Source of the DNA: Pseudolysinimonas_A sp044239695
Lineage (GTDB): Bacteria > Actinomycetota > Actinomycetes > Actinomycetales > Microbacteriaceae
Length of the DNA: 38,010 nucleotides
Reading direction: 5' to 3'
NCBI RefSeq assembly: GCF_044239695.1
Contig: NZ_JBIIAW010000019.1
Coordinates: 1-38,010 of the forward strand
The position numbers and the translations under genes were made by a program. Below, piece by piece: positions 22,458 through 30,039 of the stretch. Below the pieces are notes generated by a model. The model worked only from the letters and a program-made list of their open reading frames with translations, searched no databases and was not told the DNA's origin. The first letter of the stretch is position 1, and each line of letters opens with the position of its first letter.

Positions 22458-23639
22458 CTACCCGGCGAGGTCGCTCGCAACGAGGCCCCACCAGTCCGCC
22501 GCGTCTCGGCGTCGAACAGGAAGCGCCGCGACCGTCGACGATCGGATGTCGTCACCGCGGTCGGCGATCGCGAGCAGCGGGCCCGCGGCATCCCCGCTCG
22601 CCACGGTGTCGAGCTGGACGATCCCGGTCTGGTCCCAGTGCCCGAGCACGCCCCGGAGCTTGACGTCGGTGTACGCGTCGACGACGAGCGCCGCGATCGG
22701 AACCCCCGCGGGGGCCGCGAACACCGCGGGGTGGTAGCGGCCGGTGACGAGCATCCCGGCGGATCGCGCGAGGTGGGCGGCCGCCCGGGAGTCGCCCGTG
22801 GGCACGACGGCGGAGTCGCTGCGCAGAGCCGCCCGCACCTCGTCGTGCAGCACCGCGTCGCCGCGCGTCACGCCCGGCTCGAGTGAGCCGAAGTGGGCGT
22901 GGAAGCGGATCGGCAACCCCGTCTCGGCGTGCACCGCGTCGAGCGCGCGGGCGAGTCCGGCGACCACGGCGTCGCGCGGGCGGCCGCCCAGGTGGGTCGA
23001 GAGGCTCACCAGCAGCACCGGCTCGACCGCCGGCGCGGGGTCGTCGAATCCGAGGAACGACGCGTCGTCGAGGGTCGCGGTGCCCGGCACGCCGAGGTCG
23101 GCCGCGAGCCGCACGGAGGCGGGCTCGCGGAGGCCGATCCGGCGGGCGCCGGCGAGGAGGCCGCGCACGAGGTCGCGATCCTCCGGGACCAGGTCGGGCC
23201 CGAGGGTCTGCCCGCTCACGACGAGGGGGCGCCCGGCGGCGGTCGCGATCGCCCCGAGCGCCGCGCGCTCGAAGACGTGGGACGGCCAGGTGGAGGCCAG
23301 GTTGCCGCCGCCGGCGATCACGACCCCGTCGGCCGCTTCCACGGCATCCATGACGGCCCAGATCGGGTCGTCGCCGGGCAGCGCACGACGGCCCGCGACG
23401 CAGGCGAGTACCGCGTCGAAACGCTCCCGGCCCGCCGCCCGATCGCCGGGGAAGCCGAGCCGCGAGACCGCGTCGACCCCATAGCGGGACGCCGTCTCGG
23501 CCGGCGCGGAGCTCAGCCCGGTGATCTCGGTGGCTCCCCGGGTGCGAAGCTCGGCGACGAGCGCCTCGAACATCGCTTCGTCGCCGATGTGCATCATGCC
23601 GTCGACGACGCCGACGTCCCCGAGGGCGACGATCTTCAC
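22458..23639 (-). CDS. Polysaccharide pyruvyl transferase family protein
   Basis: The 393-residue GT-B-like enzyme belongs to the WcaK/CsaB group, which adds pyruvyl ketals to cell-wall or exopolysaccharide sugars using PEP. Visible features are the N-terminal VKIVALGDVGVVDGMMHIGD, a Gly-rich VVIAGGGNLASTWPSHVFER, ARRIGLREPASVRLAADLGV and a late AGMLVTGRYHPAVFAAPAGV. The HP pair is the conserved catalytic or PEP-binding region of the family. GTG 23639 has AAGGAGTT four bases upstream. It is divergent from the HEAT/GT4 gene, and both probably serve surface-glycan synthesis. Confidence 0.85.
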   Translation of the reverse strand: MKIVALGDVGVVDGMMHIGDEAMFEALVAELRTRGATEITGLSSAPAETASRYGVDAVSRLGFPGDRAAGRERFDAVLACVAGRRALPGDDPIWAVMDAVEAADGVVIAGGGNLASTWPSHVFERAALGAIATAAGRPLVVSGQTLGPDLVPEDRDLVRGLLAGARRIGLREPASVRLAADLGVPGTATLDDASFLGFDDPAPAVEPVLLVSLSTHLGGRPRDAVVAGLARALDAVHAETGLPIRFHAHFGSLEPGVTRGDAVLHDEVRAALRSDSAVVPTGDSRAAAHLARSAGMLVTGRYHPAVFAAPAGVPIAALVVDAYTDVKLRGVLGHWDQTGIVQLDTVASGDAAGPLLAIADRGDDIRSSTVAALPVRRRDAADWWGLVASDLAG

Positions 23640-23702
23640 GGAACTCCTTAGCGGGGGATCGGGGCACAACGCTACCCCGGATCGGATGTCAGGTCCGCGG
23701 GC

Positions 23703-23708
23703 TATCAT
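23703..23708 (+). promoter_or_regulatory. -10 element TATCAT of the HEAT/GT4 gene
   Basis: TATCAT lies 54 bases before ATG 23763. The predicted leader ends in GGGAGGTGTACGG, a good ribosome-binding site, so this mRNA is leadered. Confidence 0.4.
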
Positions 23709-23762
23709 CGGTGCGCCGCGACCGATCGGAAGCCGCGTTCGGGTCGGCTGGGAGGTGTACGG

Positions 23763-25919
23763 ATGGGTGTTCAGACGTCCCTGGATCAGGTGCTCGAGGC
23801 TCCGACGATCGTGGATGCCATGCGCCTCGCCGACGACCTGGCGTTCGAGTCCGGTCGCGACCCCGGCGTGCGCACGCTGCGCGTGCTCGGCGTCGCCCTC
23901 GCCGGCGACGATGAACTCGCCGCGATCGCCGCGACGCACGCGCTCGCCGAGATCCGGGATGCCGAAGCCGCTCGCCTGCTCGCTCGCCTGCTCTCCGACG
24001 AGCGCCCGTTCGTGCGCGAACACGCCGCCTGGGCGCTCGGCACCGTGCTGCCGCGACCCGACGCGATGGGCCGCCTCCTCGGCATGACCGTGCGCGGCGG
24101 TTTCGCCGGGATGCTCGCCCAGCGCTCCCTGGAACAGTGGTCGTCGGCCACCGGCGACCACCTCGTCGTCGGGATCGAAGCCGGGCTGCTCGGCGTCGAC
24201 GAGCCGGCGGCTCGTGCCCGCCTCGTCGAGACCCTGGGTCTCGTGCGCTCGGCGATCGCCGAAGAGCCCCTTCTGCGCCTCGCGCTCGACCCGGGCGAGC
24301 CGGAGCCGGTACGCGTCGCCGCGGTGGCAGCTCTCGGCCAGCGGCCGCGCGACTCCCGCATCTCCGAGGCGCTCGAGGGTCTCGTCGGCGGCGACGACTT
24401 CGTCGCCGAGGTCGCCCGCCTCGCGGTCATCGACTCCACCGCGACGCCGCTGCCGCGACTCGCCCGCGAGAACGGGCTGACGGTCGCGCAACTGTTCCTG
24501 CACGCCGACATCGACCCGCAGCTCAGCTCGGCCGGTGCGGGGGACAACGGCGGCATCGCGACCCTGCTCGTGCGGCTCGGCGACGCCCTCGCAGCCGACC
24601 CGGAGACCGGTGTGCAACGGGTCATCACGCTCTCCCGCGGCTCGGTCGACGGCGCAGCCTCCGATCTGCTGGGGCTCCATGACGCCGACGCGGGCCACGT
24701 CTACGGGCGCATCCCGCTGCTGCGCGACCCGGTGCCGGCGGCCGCCGCCTGGCCGTTGCGCGTGATGGCCCGCCGCGGCATCCGCCGCATCCTGCGCGCC
24801 GCCGGACACGTCGACCTGCTGCACCTGCGCATGGCGGATGTCGGCAGCCTCGCCGCCGCCGACGTCGCCCGCGAGCTCGGCATCCCCGTGGTCTTCACCG
24901 TCGCGCCCGACCCGCACGGCGTGATCGAGTCGCTCGACCGCTCGGGTCGGCTGACCCGCGCCGGCTTCGGCGCCGTCGACGGCGAGGAGCACTTCTGGTT
25001 CCGCGCCCGGCTCGTGCAGAGCCTCGCCGCGAACGCCGCGCACACGGTGCTCTTCCCGCGGCCCAAGCTGCGGGAAGACATGCAGCGGCTCGTCGGCATC
25101 GACCTCACCGCGCATCCCGAGCGTCACACGATCGTGCCCGAGGGCGTCGACCTCGACACGATCGACGCCGCCGTCGCGGATGCCGCCGCTCACGCCGCCG
25201 GCTCCGAGCCGGCTCCGGCGCTCGCCGAGCTACGCGCCCTGGTCGAGCAACTCGACCCGGCCCGTCGTGCGCTGCCGCTCGTCGTCAGCGTCGGGCGCAT
25301 GCACCGGGTGAAGGGCATGGCGTCGCTCGTCGAGGCCTGGGCCCAGGGTCCGCTCGCCGCGCGCGCCAACCTGCTGATCGTCGGCGGCGCCCTCGAGTCG
25401 CCGTCGCTCGACGAACGCGAGCAGCTCGCCCTGATCGACGCGATCGTCCCCGCTGACCGCCGTGCTTCCGCCGGACTGCTGTTGCCGGGACACCGGGCGA
25501 ACGACGTCGCCGCGCGCTGGCTCGCTGCCGCGCGCCTCGGTCTTCCGGGCCTCTCGGCGCCGGGCGGCGTGTACGCCTGCGCGAGCATCAAGGAGGAGTT
25601 CGGCATCGCCCTTCTCGAGGCGATGGCCACCGGGCTTCTCGTCGTCGCCCCCGACGGCGGCGGCCCCGCGACCTACGTCGAGGACGGCGTGACCGGTCAC
25701 CTCACCGCCACCTGGGACGTCGCGCGTCTGCGCGAGGCGGTCGGGTTCGCGCTCGATCAGGCCGCTCTCGAGCGCGACGCCTCGCGCCCCGACCGGTCGC
25801 GCGACATGGTGCGCGAGAACTTCACGATCCAGCGGATGTCGTCGGCCCTCGGCACCGTCTACCGCGGGGTCGCCCGCGACGAGGCCGCCCTCCTCGCCCT
25901 CGCGGAGCCCGTGCGGTGA
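23763..25919 (+). CDS. HEAT-repeat/GT4 glycosyltransferase fusion
   Basis: The 718-residue product has two parts. Residues 1 to about 240 are alpha-helical repeats of HEAT type (for example ELAAIAATHALAEIRDAEAA and RPFVREHAAWALGTVLPRP). From about 245 (VAQLFLHADIDPQLSSAGAG, then DNGGIATLLVRLGDALA) it is a GT-B glycosyltransferase of family GT4. The donor-binding half shows VVSVGRMHRVKGMASLVEAW, LLPGHRANDVAARW and the E-x7-E region KEEFGIALLEAMATGLLVV. Codon use is uniform across the junction, so it is one gene. Its stop overlaps the next start. Sugar and acceptor are unknown; the repeats may dock partner proteins. Confidence 0.88.
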   Translation: MGVQTSLDQVLEAPTIVDAMRLADDLAFESGRDPGVRTLRVLGVALAGDDELAAIAATHALAEIRDAEAARLLARLLSDERPFVREHAAWALGTVLPRPDAMGRLLGMTVRGGFAGMLAQRSLEQWSSATGDHLVVGIEAGLLGVDEPAARARLVETLGLVRSAIAEEPLLRLALDPGEPEPVRVAAVAALGQRPRDSRISEALEGLVGGDDFVAEVARLAVIDSTATPLPRLARENGLTVAQLFLHADIDPQLSSAGAGDNGGIATLLVRLGDALAADPETGVQRVITLSRGSVDGAASDLLGLHDADAGHVYGRIPLLRDPVPAAAAWPLRVMARRGIRRILRAAGHVDLLHLRMADVGSLAAADVARELGIPVVFTVAPDPHGVIESLDRSGRLTRAGFGAVDGEEHFWFRARLVQSLAANAAHTVLFPRPKLREDMQRLVGIDLTAHPERHTIVPEGVDLDTIDAAVADAAAHAAGSEPAPALAELRALVEQLDPARRALPLVVSVGRMHRVKGMASLVEAWAQGPLAARANLLIVGGALESPSLDEREQLALIDAIVPADRRASAGLLLPGHRANDVAARWLAAARLGLPGLSAPGGVYACASIKEEFGIALLEAMATGLLVVAPDGGGPATYVEDGVTGHLTATWDVARLREAVGFALDQAALERDASRPDRSRDMVRENFTIQRMSSALGTVYRGVARDEAALLALAEPVR

Positions 25920-27256
25920 CGCTGCTCGTCATCAGCCCCGACTACGCCTCGCACCTGCTGCCTCTCGTCACGCTCGCGACGGCGTGGCGGGATGCGGGGG
26001 AGCGCGTCGTCGTCGCCTCGGGCCCGGCGACCGCCGGAATCGTCGCGGAGTTCGGCTTCGAGCGGGTGAACCTGCAGCTCGGCCGTGGCTCGAACGCCGG
26101 CGTCATTCGTGCGGAAGACCAGGTCGACGAGGAGGCCGACTCGCTGCGCGGGTTCTTCGACGCCACCCGCCGCGGGATGGTCGAGACGCTGAGCTACCAG
26201 GCGCGCGAGCGGCTCGTGGACCTCATGTGGGAGCCGGAGCGGGCGGGGCGCGAGGTGCTGCGCCTCGTCGACGAGCTGCAGCCCGATGACATCCTCATCG
26301 ACCATCTCGCGTTCAGCGCCCGGCTCGCGCTCTCGGTCGCCGGCATCCCGTACGGCGACGTCGTGCTCGGTCATCCGAGCGCGCTGCCGGTCGGTGACGA
26401 GAAGTACGGGTTTCCGCCGACGTGGCCCGCGGCGTTCCAGCCTTCTGCGGCTGAACTGGATGCGCTCGCCGAACTCTGCGACCGGGTGTCGGCGAACTTC
26501 ACCGCCGAGTGGAATCGCACCGCGCGTGCCCTCGACCCGGCCGCGGTGCCGAGCGCTGACGCGTTCGCTGAGCACGGACCGCTCGTGCTCTACAACTACC
26601 CGGGTGAGCTCGCCGACTCCGCCGGGTTGCCGCCGCACGTGTTCCTCGGCTCGACCCGCCGTGAGGAACCGGCGGATGCCGAGGTCGATGCGTGGCTCTC
26701 CCGCACCGACGGGTTCGCCTACGTGAGTTTCGGCAGCTTCCTCTCGGTGCGCGGCGACGTGCTGCGCCGCGTCGTCGAAGCGCTCGCGGCCGCGGGAATC
26801 CCGGCGGCGGTCGCCTCGGGTTCGACGCTGCTCGACGAGCTGGGCCCGATTCCCGACGGCTGGCTCGTGCGCGAGTACCTGCCGCAGGTGCGACTGCTGG
26901 GGTCGGCATCCCTCGCCGTCACCCACGGCGGCAACAACTCGGTGACCGAGGCGCTCGGCGCGGGGGTGCCGCTGCTCGTACTGCCGTTCTCGACCGACCA
27001 GTTCGCCGGCGCCGCCGCGATCGAGGATGCCGGGGTCGGTCTCGCGCTCGACCCGAACGCCGCGACGGTGGCCGAGTTGCGATCGGCGCTGCTCACGCTG
27101 ACGGCGCCGGACGCGTCACGGGATGCGCTGCTCGCCGCGATCGCCGCGCGTCAGGCCGCGGAGCCCGGCCCGGTGCTCGCGTTCCGCACGCTCTCGGCGA
27201 GACCTTCATCCACGAGCGCCGACATCGCCGCCGGATCGGATGCCGCGGCGCGGTAG
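25916..27256 (+). CDS. GT1-family (UGT/MGT-like) glycosyltransferase
   Basis: The 446-residue GT-B enzyme starts MTLLVISPDYASHLLPLVTL, the N-terminal strand and HLLP turn of UGT-like enzymes. The C-terminal donor-binding motif is SLAVTHGGNNSVTEALGAGV, followed by PLLVLPFSTDQF, equivalent to the HCGxxS and DQ positions of the family. GTG 25916 overlaps the previous stop (GTGA). The last 35 codons overlap the convergent GT2 gene by 106 bases and look like a non-conserved tail. It probably glycosylates a small molecule or lipid-linked acceptor in the same pathway as its neighbours. Confidence 0.88.
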   Translation: MTLLVISPDYASHLLPLVTLATAWRDAGERVVVASGPATAGIVAEFGFERVNLQLGRGSNAGVIRAEDQVDEEADSLRGFFDATRRGMVETLSYQARERLVDLMWEPERAGREVLRLVDELQPDDILIDHLAFSARLALSVAGIPYGDVVLGHPSALPVGDEKYGFPPTWPAAFQPSAAELDALAELCDRVSANFTAEWNRTARALDPAAVPSADAFAEHGPLVLYNYPGELADSAGLPPHVFLGSTRREEPADAEVDAWLSRTDGFAYVSFGSFLSVRGDVLRRVVEALAAAGIPAAVASGSTLLDELGPIPDGWLVREYLPQVRLLGSASLAVTHGGNNSVTEALGAGVPLLVLPFSTDQFAGAAAIEDAGVGLALDPNAATVAELRSALLTLTAPDASRDALLAAIAARQAAEPGPVLAFRTLSARPSSTSADIAAGSDAAAR

Positions 27257-27861
27257 CGCTCCATGTGCGCGGCGTTCGCCTTGTACTGCTCGCCGGCCCG
27301 CTCGGCCGCGACGTGGTGCAGGGCGTAGACCCGGCCCTCGTGACGCCGCGGCGGCTCACCCAGGATCGTCGAGTGCGCGAGGTACCAGGCGGCATCCTCG
27401 AAGCCCCAGCCGCGGAAGCGCTCGTCCTGCCCGCCGTGCGCCTCCCAGGCGCGGCGGGTCGTGACGTAGACGCCCGAGCAGGCGCCGTTCACGAGTTCGA
27501 ACGTGCACTCCTCGAGCGGGATGCCGGCGGCGAACTGCGCCGAGCCCTCCGCGCCGAGCCAGTGGTACGCGGTGTAGGGCAGGTGCACGCGTCCGCTCGT
27601 GGCCGCCGCGGCGACGGCTTCCCGAAGAGGTTCCGGCTCGGGGAGGGTGTCGGCGTCGTTCAGAACGATGACGTCATCCAGTCCGGCTTCGGCGACGGCG
27701 AGGTTGCGGCAGCGGGCGAGGTTGAACGGCACGTCACCCGAGTCGATCGTCGTCAGCGCGAACTCCGGCAACATCCGCGCGTACCAGTCGCGCACGCGGT
27801 CGAACGCGTCCAGGCGCGAGGGTGCGGGGCGCCACGGGAGCACGACGAGTGGGGAGGTCAC
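27151..27861 (-). CDS. GT2/GT7-like glycosyltransferase
   Basis: The 236-residue GT-A enzyme shows VIVLNDADTLPEPEPLREAV with the metal-binding D-x-D at 69-71. The later segment GGQDERFRGWGFEDAAWYLA is the (G-x-D-E-x-F-x-G-W-G-x-E-D) signature of galactosyl/GalNAc-transferase C-terminal domains. RNLAVAEAG is the usual GT2 helix. GTG 27861 has TACAGT on the minus strand exactly six bases upstream. The 3' end overlaps the GT1 gene on the other strand. It is likely part of the surface-glycan cluster. Confidence 0.85.
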   Translation of the reverse strand: MTSPLVVLPWRPAPSRLDAFDRVRDWYARMLPEFALTTIDSGDVPFNLARCRNLAVAEAGLDDVIVLNDADTLPEPEPLREAVAAAATSGRVHLPYTAYHWLGAEGSAQFAAGIPLEECTFELVNGACSGVYVTTRRAWEAHGGQDERFRGWGFEDAAWYLAHSTILGEPPRRHEGRVYALHHVAAERAGEQYKANAAHMERYRAAASDPAAMSALVDEGLAESVRNASTGPGSAA

Positions 27862-27867
27862 GTCGGA

Positions 27868-27873
27868 ACTGTA
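27868..27873 (-). promoter_or_regulatory. -10 element TACAGT of the GT2/GT7-like gene
   Basis: It ends six bases before GTG 27861, a leaderless arrangement. Confidence 0.5.
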
Positions 27874-27900
27874 CGCGGTCGCGGCGGATGTCGCATCCTG

Positions 27901-27922
27901 CGTACATTTCGGAGAATGTACG
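27901..27922. promoter_or_regulatory. Perfect palindrome, probable HipB operator
   Basis: Arms CGTACATT (27901-27908) and AATGTACG (27915-27922) are exact complements with a six-base spacer. A second short symmetry, ACGTTATACGT, follows at 27920-27930. It lies 55 bases before hipB, in the place expected for autorepression by the HipB dimer. Confidence 0.65.
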
Positions 27923-27976
27923 TTATACGTGACATACTTGCCGATGTCGCACAGAGCAGACATGAGAGGAGCCGTC

Positions 27977-28405
27977 GTGAAAGTCAGATCGAGTGACGAA
28001 CTCGGCGCGGTCGTGCGCGACCGGCGACGCGGTCTGCGACTCTCGCAGGCCGATCTCGCCGCGCGAGCCGGGGTGACGCGCCAATGGGTCGTCCGATTCG
28101 AGAAGGGCACCTCCGACGTGTCGCTCTCGAAGACTTTCGCTGTGCTCGATGCGCTCGATCTGAACGTCAGAGTCAACGAGCCCTCAGAGCGGTCGGCCTC
28201 CGGGCGACGGGGCACTCAGTTCACCCTCTCCATTCCGCCCATCCAAGTCCCGCAGCTCACACTGCCGAACATCGACTGGGCCGACATCTCCCGGCGCCTC
28301 GCGATCCAATCGATGGACATGAGTACGACTCTCGCCGAGATCCGTTCGAAGTACCCGCAACGGCACGTCGAATCGTCGACCGGGGAGGCCGAGCACAGTG
28401 GATGA
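27977..28405 (+). CDS. hipB: HipB-like antitoxin / HTH repressor
   Basis: The 142-residue product has a Xre-type helix-turn-helix at residues 5-60 (LGAVVRDRRRGLRLSQADLA, then ARAGVTRQWVVRFEKGTSDV). A C-terminal extension (residues 65-142) is rich in Pro and hydrophobic strands (TLSIPPIQVPQLTLPN) and ends in charged residues. Typical HipB is about 90 residues, so the extension is long. GTG 27977 has AGAGGAG six bases upstream; ATG 27962 is an in-frame alternative. It overlaps hipA by eight bases. It should neutralise HipA and repress the operon. Confidence 0.87.
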   Translation: MKVRSSDELGAVVRDRRRGLRLSQADLAARAGVTRQWVVRFEKGTSDVSLSKTFAVLDALDLNVRVNEPSERSASGRRGTQFTLSIPPIQVPQLTLPNIDWADISRRLAIQSMDMSTTLAEIRSKYPQRHVESSTGEAEHSG

Positions 28406-29702
28406 CCGGCTCGACGTCGAACTGTACGGGCACGCGATCGGCCAGCTGGTGCGCACCGGTGTCGAGGACTACGAATTCGCCTACGATCGCGCATGGACAG
28501 CGGAGGATGTCGCTGTCCCGCTCTCGCTCTCGCTTCCTCTGCGCAGCCGCACGCACCGGGGGCGCGTCGTCGCGAACTTCCTCGACAACCTGCTGCCCGA
28601 TAACCCCGACGTGCGGCAGCGATGGGCGACCGACGCCGGGCTCGATACGACCGAGCCGTTCTTCCTGCTCCGCGAGTACGGGGAGGATGTCGCCGGCGCC
28701 GCCTCCTTCCGCCCCGCCGGCGAACCCCCGCGATCGCATCGGTGGCGGATCGATGAGGCCCAGATCGCGGAGCGGGTGCGAGCGCTCCGCGCCGACGCCT
28801 CAGCCTGGCACGACGACGGTCCGGCGTCGGGCCAGTTCTCTCTCGGTGGCGCTCAACGCAAGTTCTCGCTGGCCCATGATGACGACGGATGGTGGGAGAC
28901 CCGCGGTGCTGACCCATCGACGCACATCTTCAAGCCCCAGGTCGAACGAGTTCGCGACGGCGAGCTGGTCGAGTACCTCATCATGCGGAGCGCACTCATC
29001 CTCGGCCTGCCGACTGCCCCGGTGGATCTCTTCGATCACGACGGAGAGCACTCGCTGATCGTCACGCGGTTCGATCGCCGTATCGACGACGGACGGGTTG
29101 TCCGGCTCCATCAGGAGGATCTGCTGCAAGTCCTCGGAGTTCCGCGTCTGCGCAAATATGAGCGGTTCGGGGGGCCAGGGATCGACGAGATCAGCGGTGT
29201 TCTGAAAGTCGAAACCGATCGACACTCGCTCGAGCGGTACGCGGCGACACTGATGTTCTCGTGGATCGTGATGTCGACGGACGCGCATGCGAAGAACAGC
29301 TCGGTCTTCATCCATTCGGAAGGTGCCGCGCTCACGCCCCTCTACGACGCCTCATCGGTTCTTCCCTATCTCGCCGCAGACCGTGGGATCGACCGACCGT
29401 CCCTTCTCGCGCGGGCTGCGGATCAGCGAATGTCGGTGGCCTACGGCGGCACGGATCGGGTTGGCGACGTGGGGACGTTCGAGATCGCGATGATTGCACA
29501 GCGATGCGGGATGCCGGCCGACCACCTGCTCGCGCTCACCGCGACCATGCTCTATGAGATCTCGGGTGTCGTCGCGATCGAGGCATCGGCGATGCCGCCG
29601 CTGCTGCAGACCGACACGGTCGCCCGCCTCGTGGAGTGGATGCCCGTTCGTGCCCGCCAAGCGGCCGAGGCGCTCGGGATCGGCGGCTTGATCGATCCTT
29701 GA
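28398..29702 (+). CDS. hipA: HipA-family serine/threonine kinase toxin
   Basis: The 434-residue kinase is related to HipA, which phosphorylates glutamyl-tRNA synthetase in E. coli and causes dormancy. The nucleotide-binding loop is SGQFSLGGAQRKFSL (144-158). The catalytic loop is TDAHAKNSSVF, with Asp295 and Asn300. The metal-binding DFG-equivalent is LYDASSVL (Asp317). All key residues are present, so the kinase looks active. The N-terminal subdomain (LYGHAIGQLVRT...) is the usual HipA entry. The start overlaps hipB. Third-position GC bias is a little weaker than in adjacent genes, consistent with a mobile module. The target is not readable from sequence. Confidence 0.92.
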   Translation: MDDRLDVELYGHAIGQLVRTGVEDYEFAYDRAWTAEDVAVPLSLSLPLRSRTHRGRVVANFLDNLLPDNPDVRQRWATDAGLDTTEPFFLLREYGEDVAGAASFRPAGEPPRSHRWRIDEAQIAERVRALRADASAWHDDGPASGQFSLGGAQRKFSLAHDDDGWWETRGADPSTHIFKPQVERVRDGELVEYLIMRSALILGLPTAPVDLFDHDGEHSLIVTRFDRRIDDGRVVRLHQEDLLQVLGVPRLRKYERFGGPGIDEISGVLKVETDRHSLERYAATLMFSWIVMSTDAHAKNSSVFIHSEGAALTPLYDASSVLPYLAADRGIDRPSLLARAADQRMSVAYGGTDRVGDVGTFEIAMIAQRCGMPADHLLALTATMLYEISGVVAIEASAMPPLLQTDTVARLVEWMPVRARQAAEALGIGGLIDP

Positions 29703-29717
29703 CGCCCCGGCAAGGGG

Positions 29718-29744
29718 TGAGGCAGGTACCTCAGAGGCTTTTCT
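29718..29744 (+). terminator. Possible terminator after hipA
   Basis: TGAGG (29718-29722) and CCTCA (29729-29733) form a short stem with a six-base loop, followed shortly by CTTTTC. The stem is weak, and it overlaps the end of the opposing gene. Confidence 0.3.
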
Positions 29745-30039
29745 GAACCCGTCGCGCGAGCCGCCGCTGGCCCTGGCGGATGACCGCCCCGAGGGCGATC
29801 AGCGTCAGGATGCCGCCGAAAGTCACGACGCCGACGATCGTCCAGCCGAAACCGTCGAGCGCGGTCACCGCGTCCATCGCGGCCGCGCGTCGACCGGGGT
29901 CGATGACCGTCCACAGCGTGATGGCGGCGATCGCGACGAGCAGCAGGCCCCAGATCACGGCTCCGGTGCGGATGCGCGGGCCGGGAAGCTGCTCGGCATC
30001 CATCGTGAGGTCGAGGGGGGTGGGTTCGGTCGTGGTCAT
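29731..30039 (-). CDS. Small two-helix membrane protein
   Basis: The 102-residue product has a cytosolic N-terminus (MTTTEPTPLDLTMDAEQLPG), helix 1 (TGAVIWGLLLVAIAAITLW) and helix 2 (GWTIVGVVTFGGILTLIALG). A basic tail (RQGQRRLARRVQKSL) follows. ATG 30039 overlaps the stop of the PspC gene (ATGA), so it is the second gene of that operon. I do not know the family. The linkage suggests a role in the same envelope-stress system. Confidence 0.75.
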   Translation of the reverse strand: MTTTEPTPLDLTMDAEQLPGPRIRTGAVIWGLLLVAIAAITLWTVIDPGRRAAAMDAVTALDGFGWTIVGVVTFGGILTLIALGAVIRQGQRRLARRVQKSL

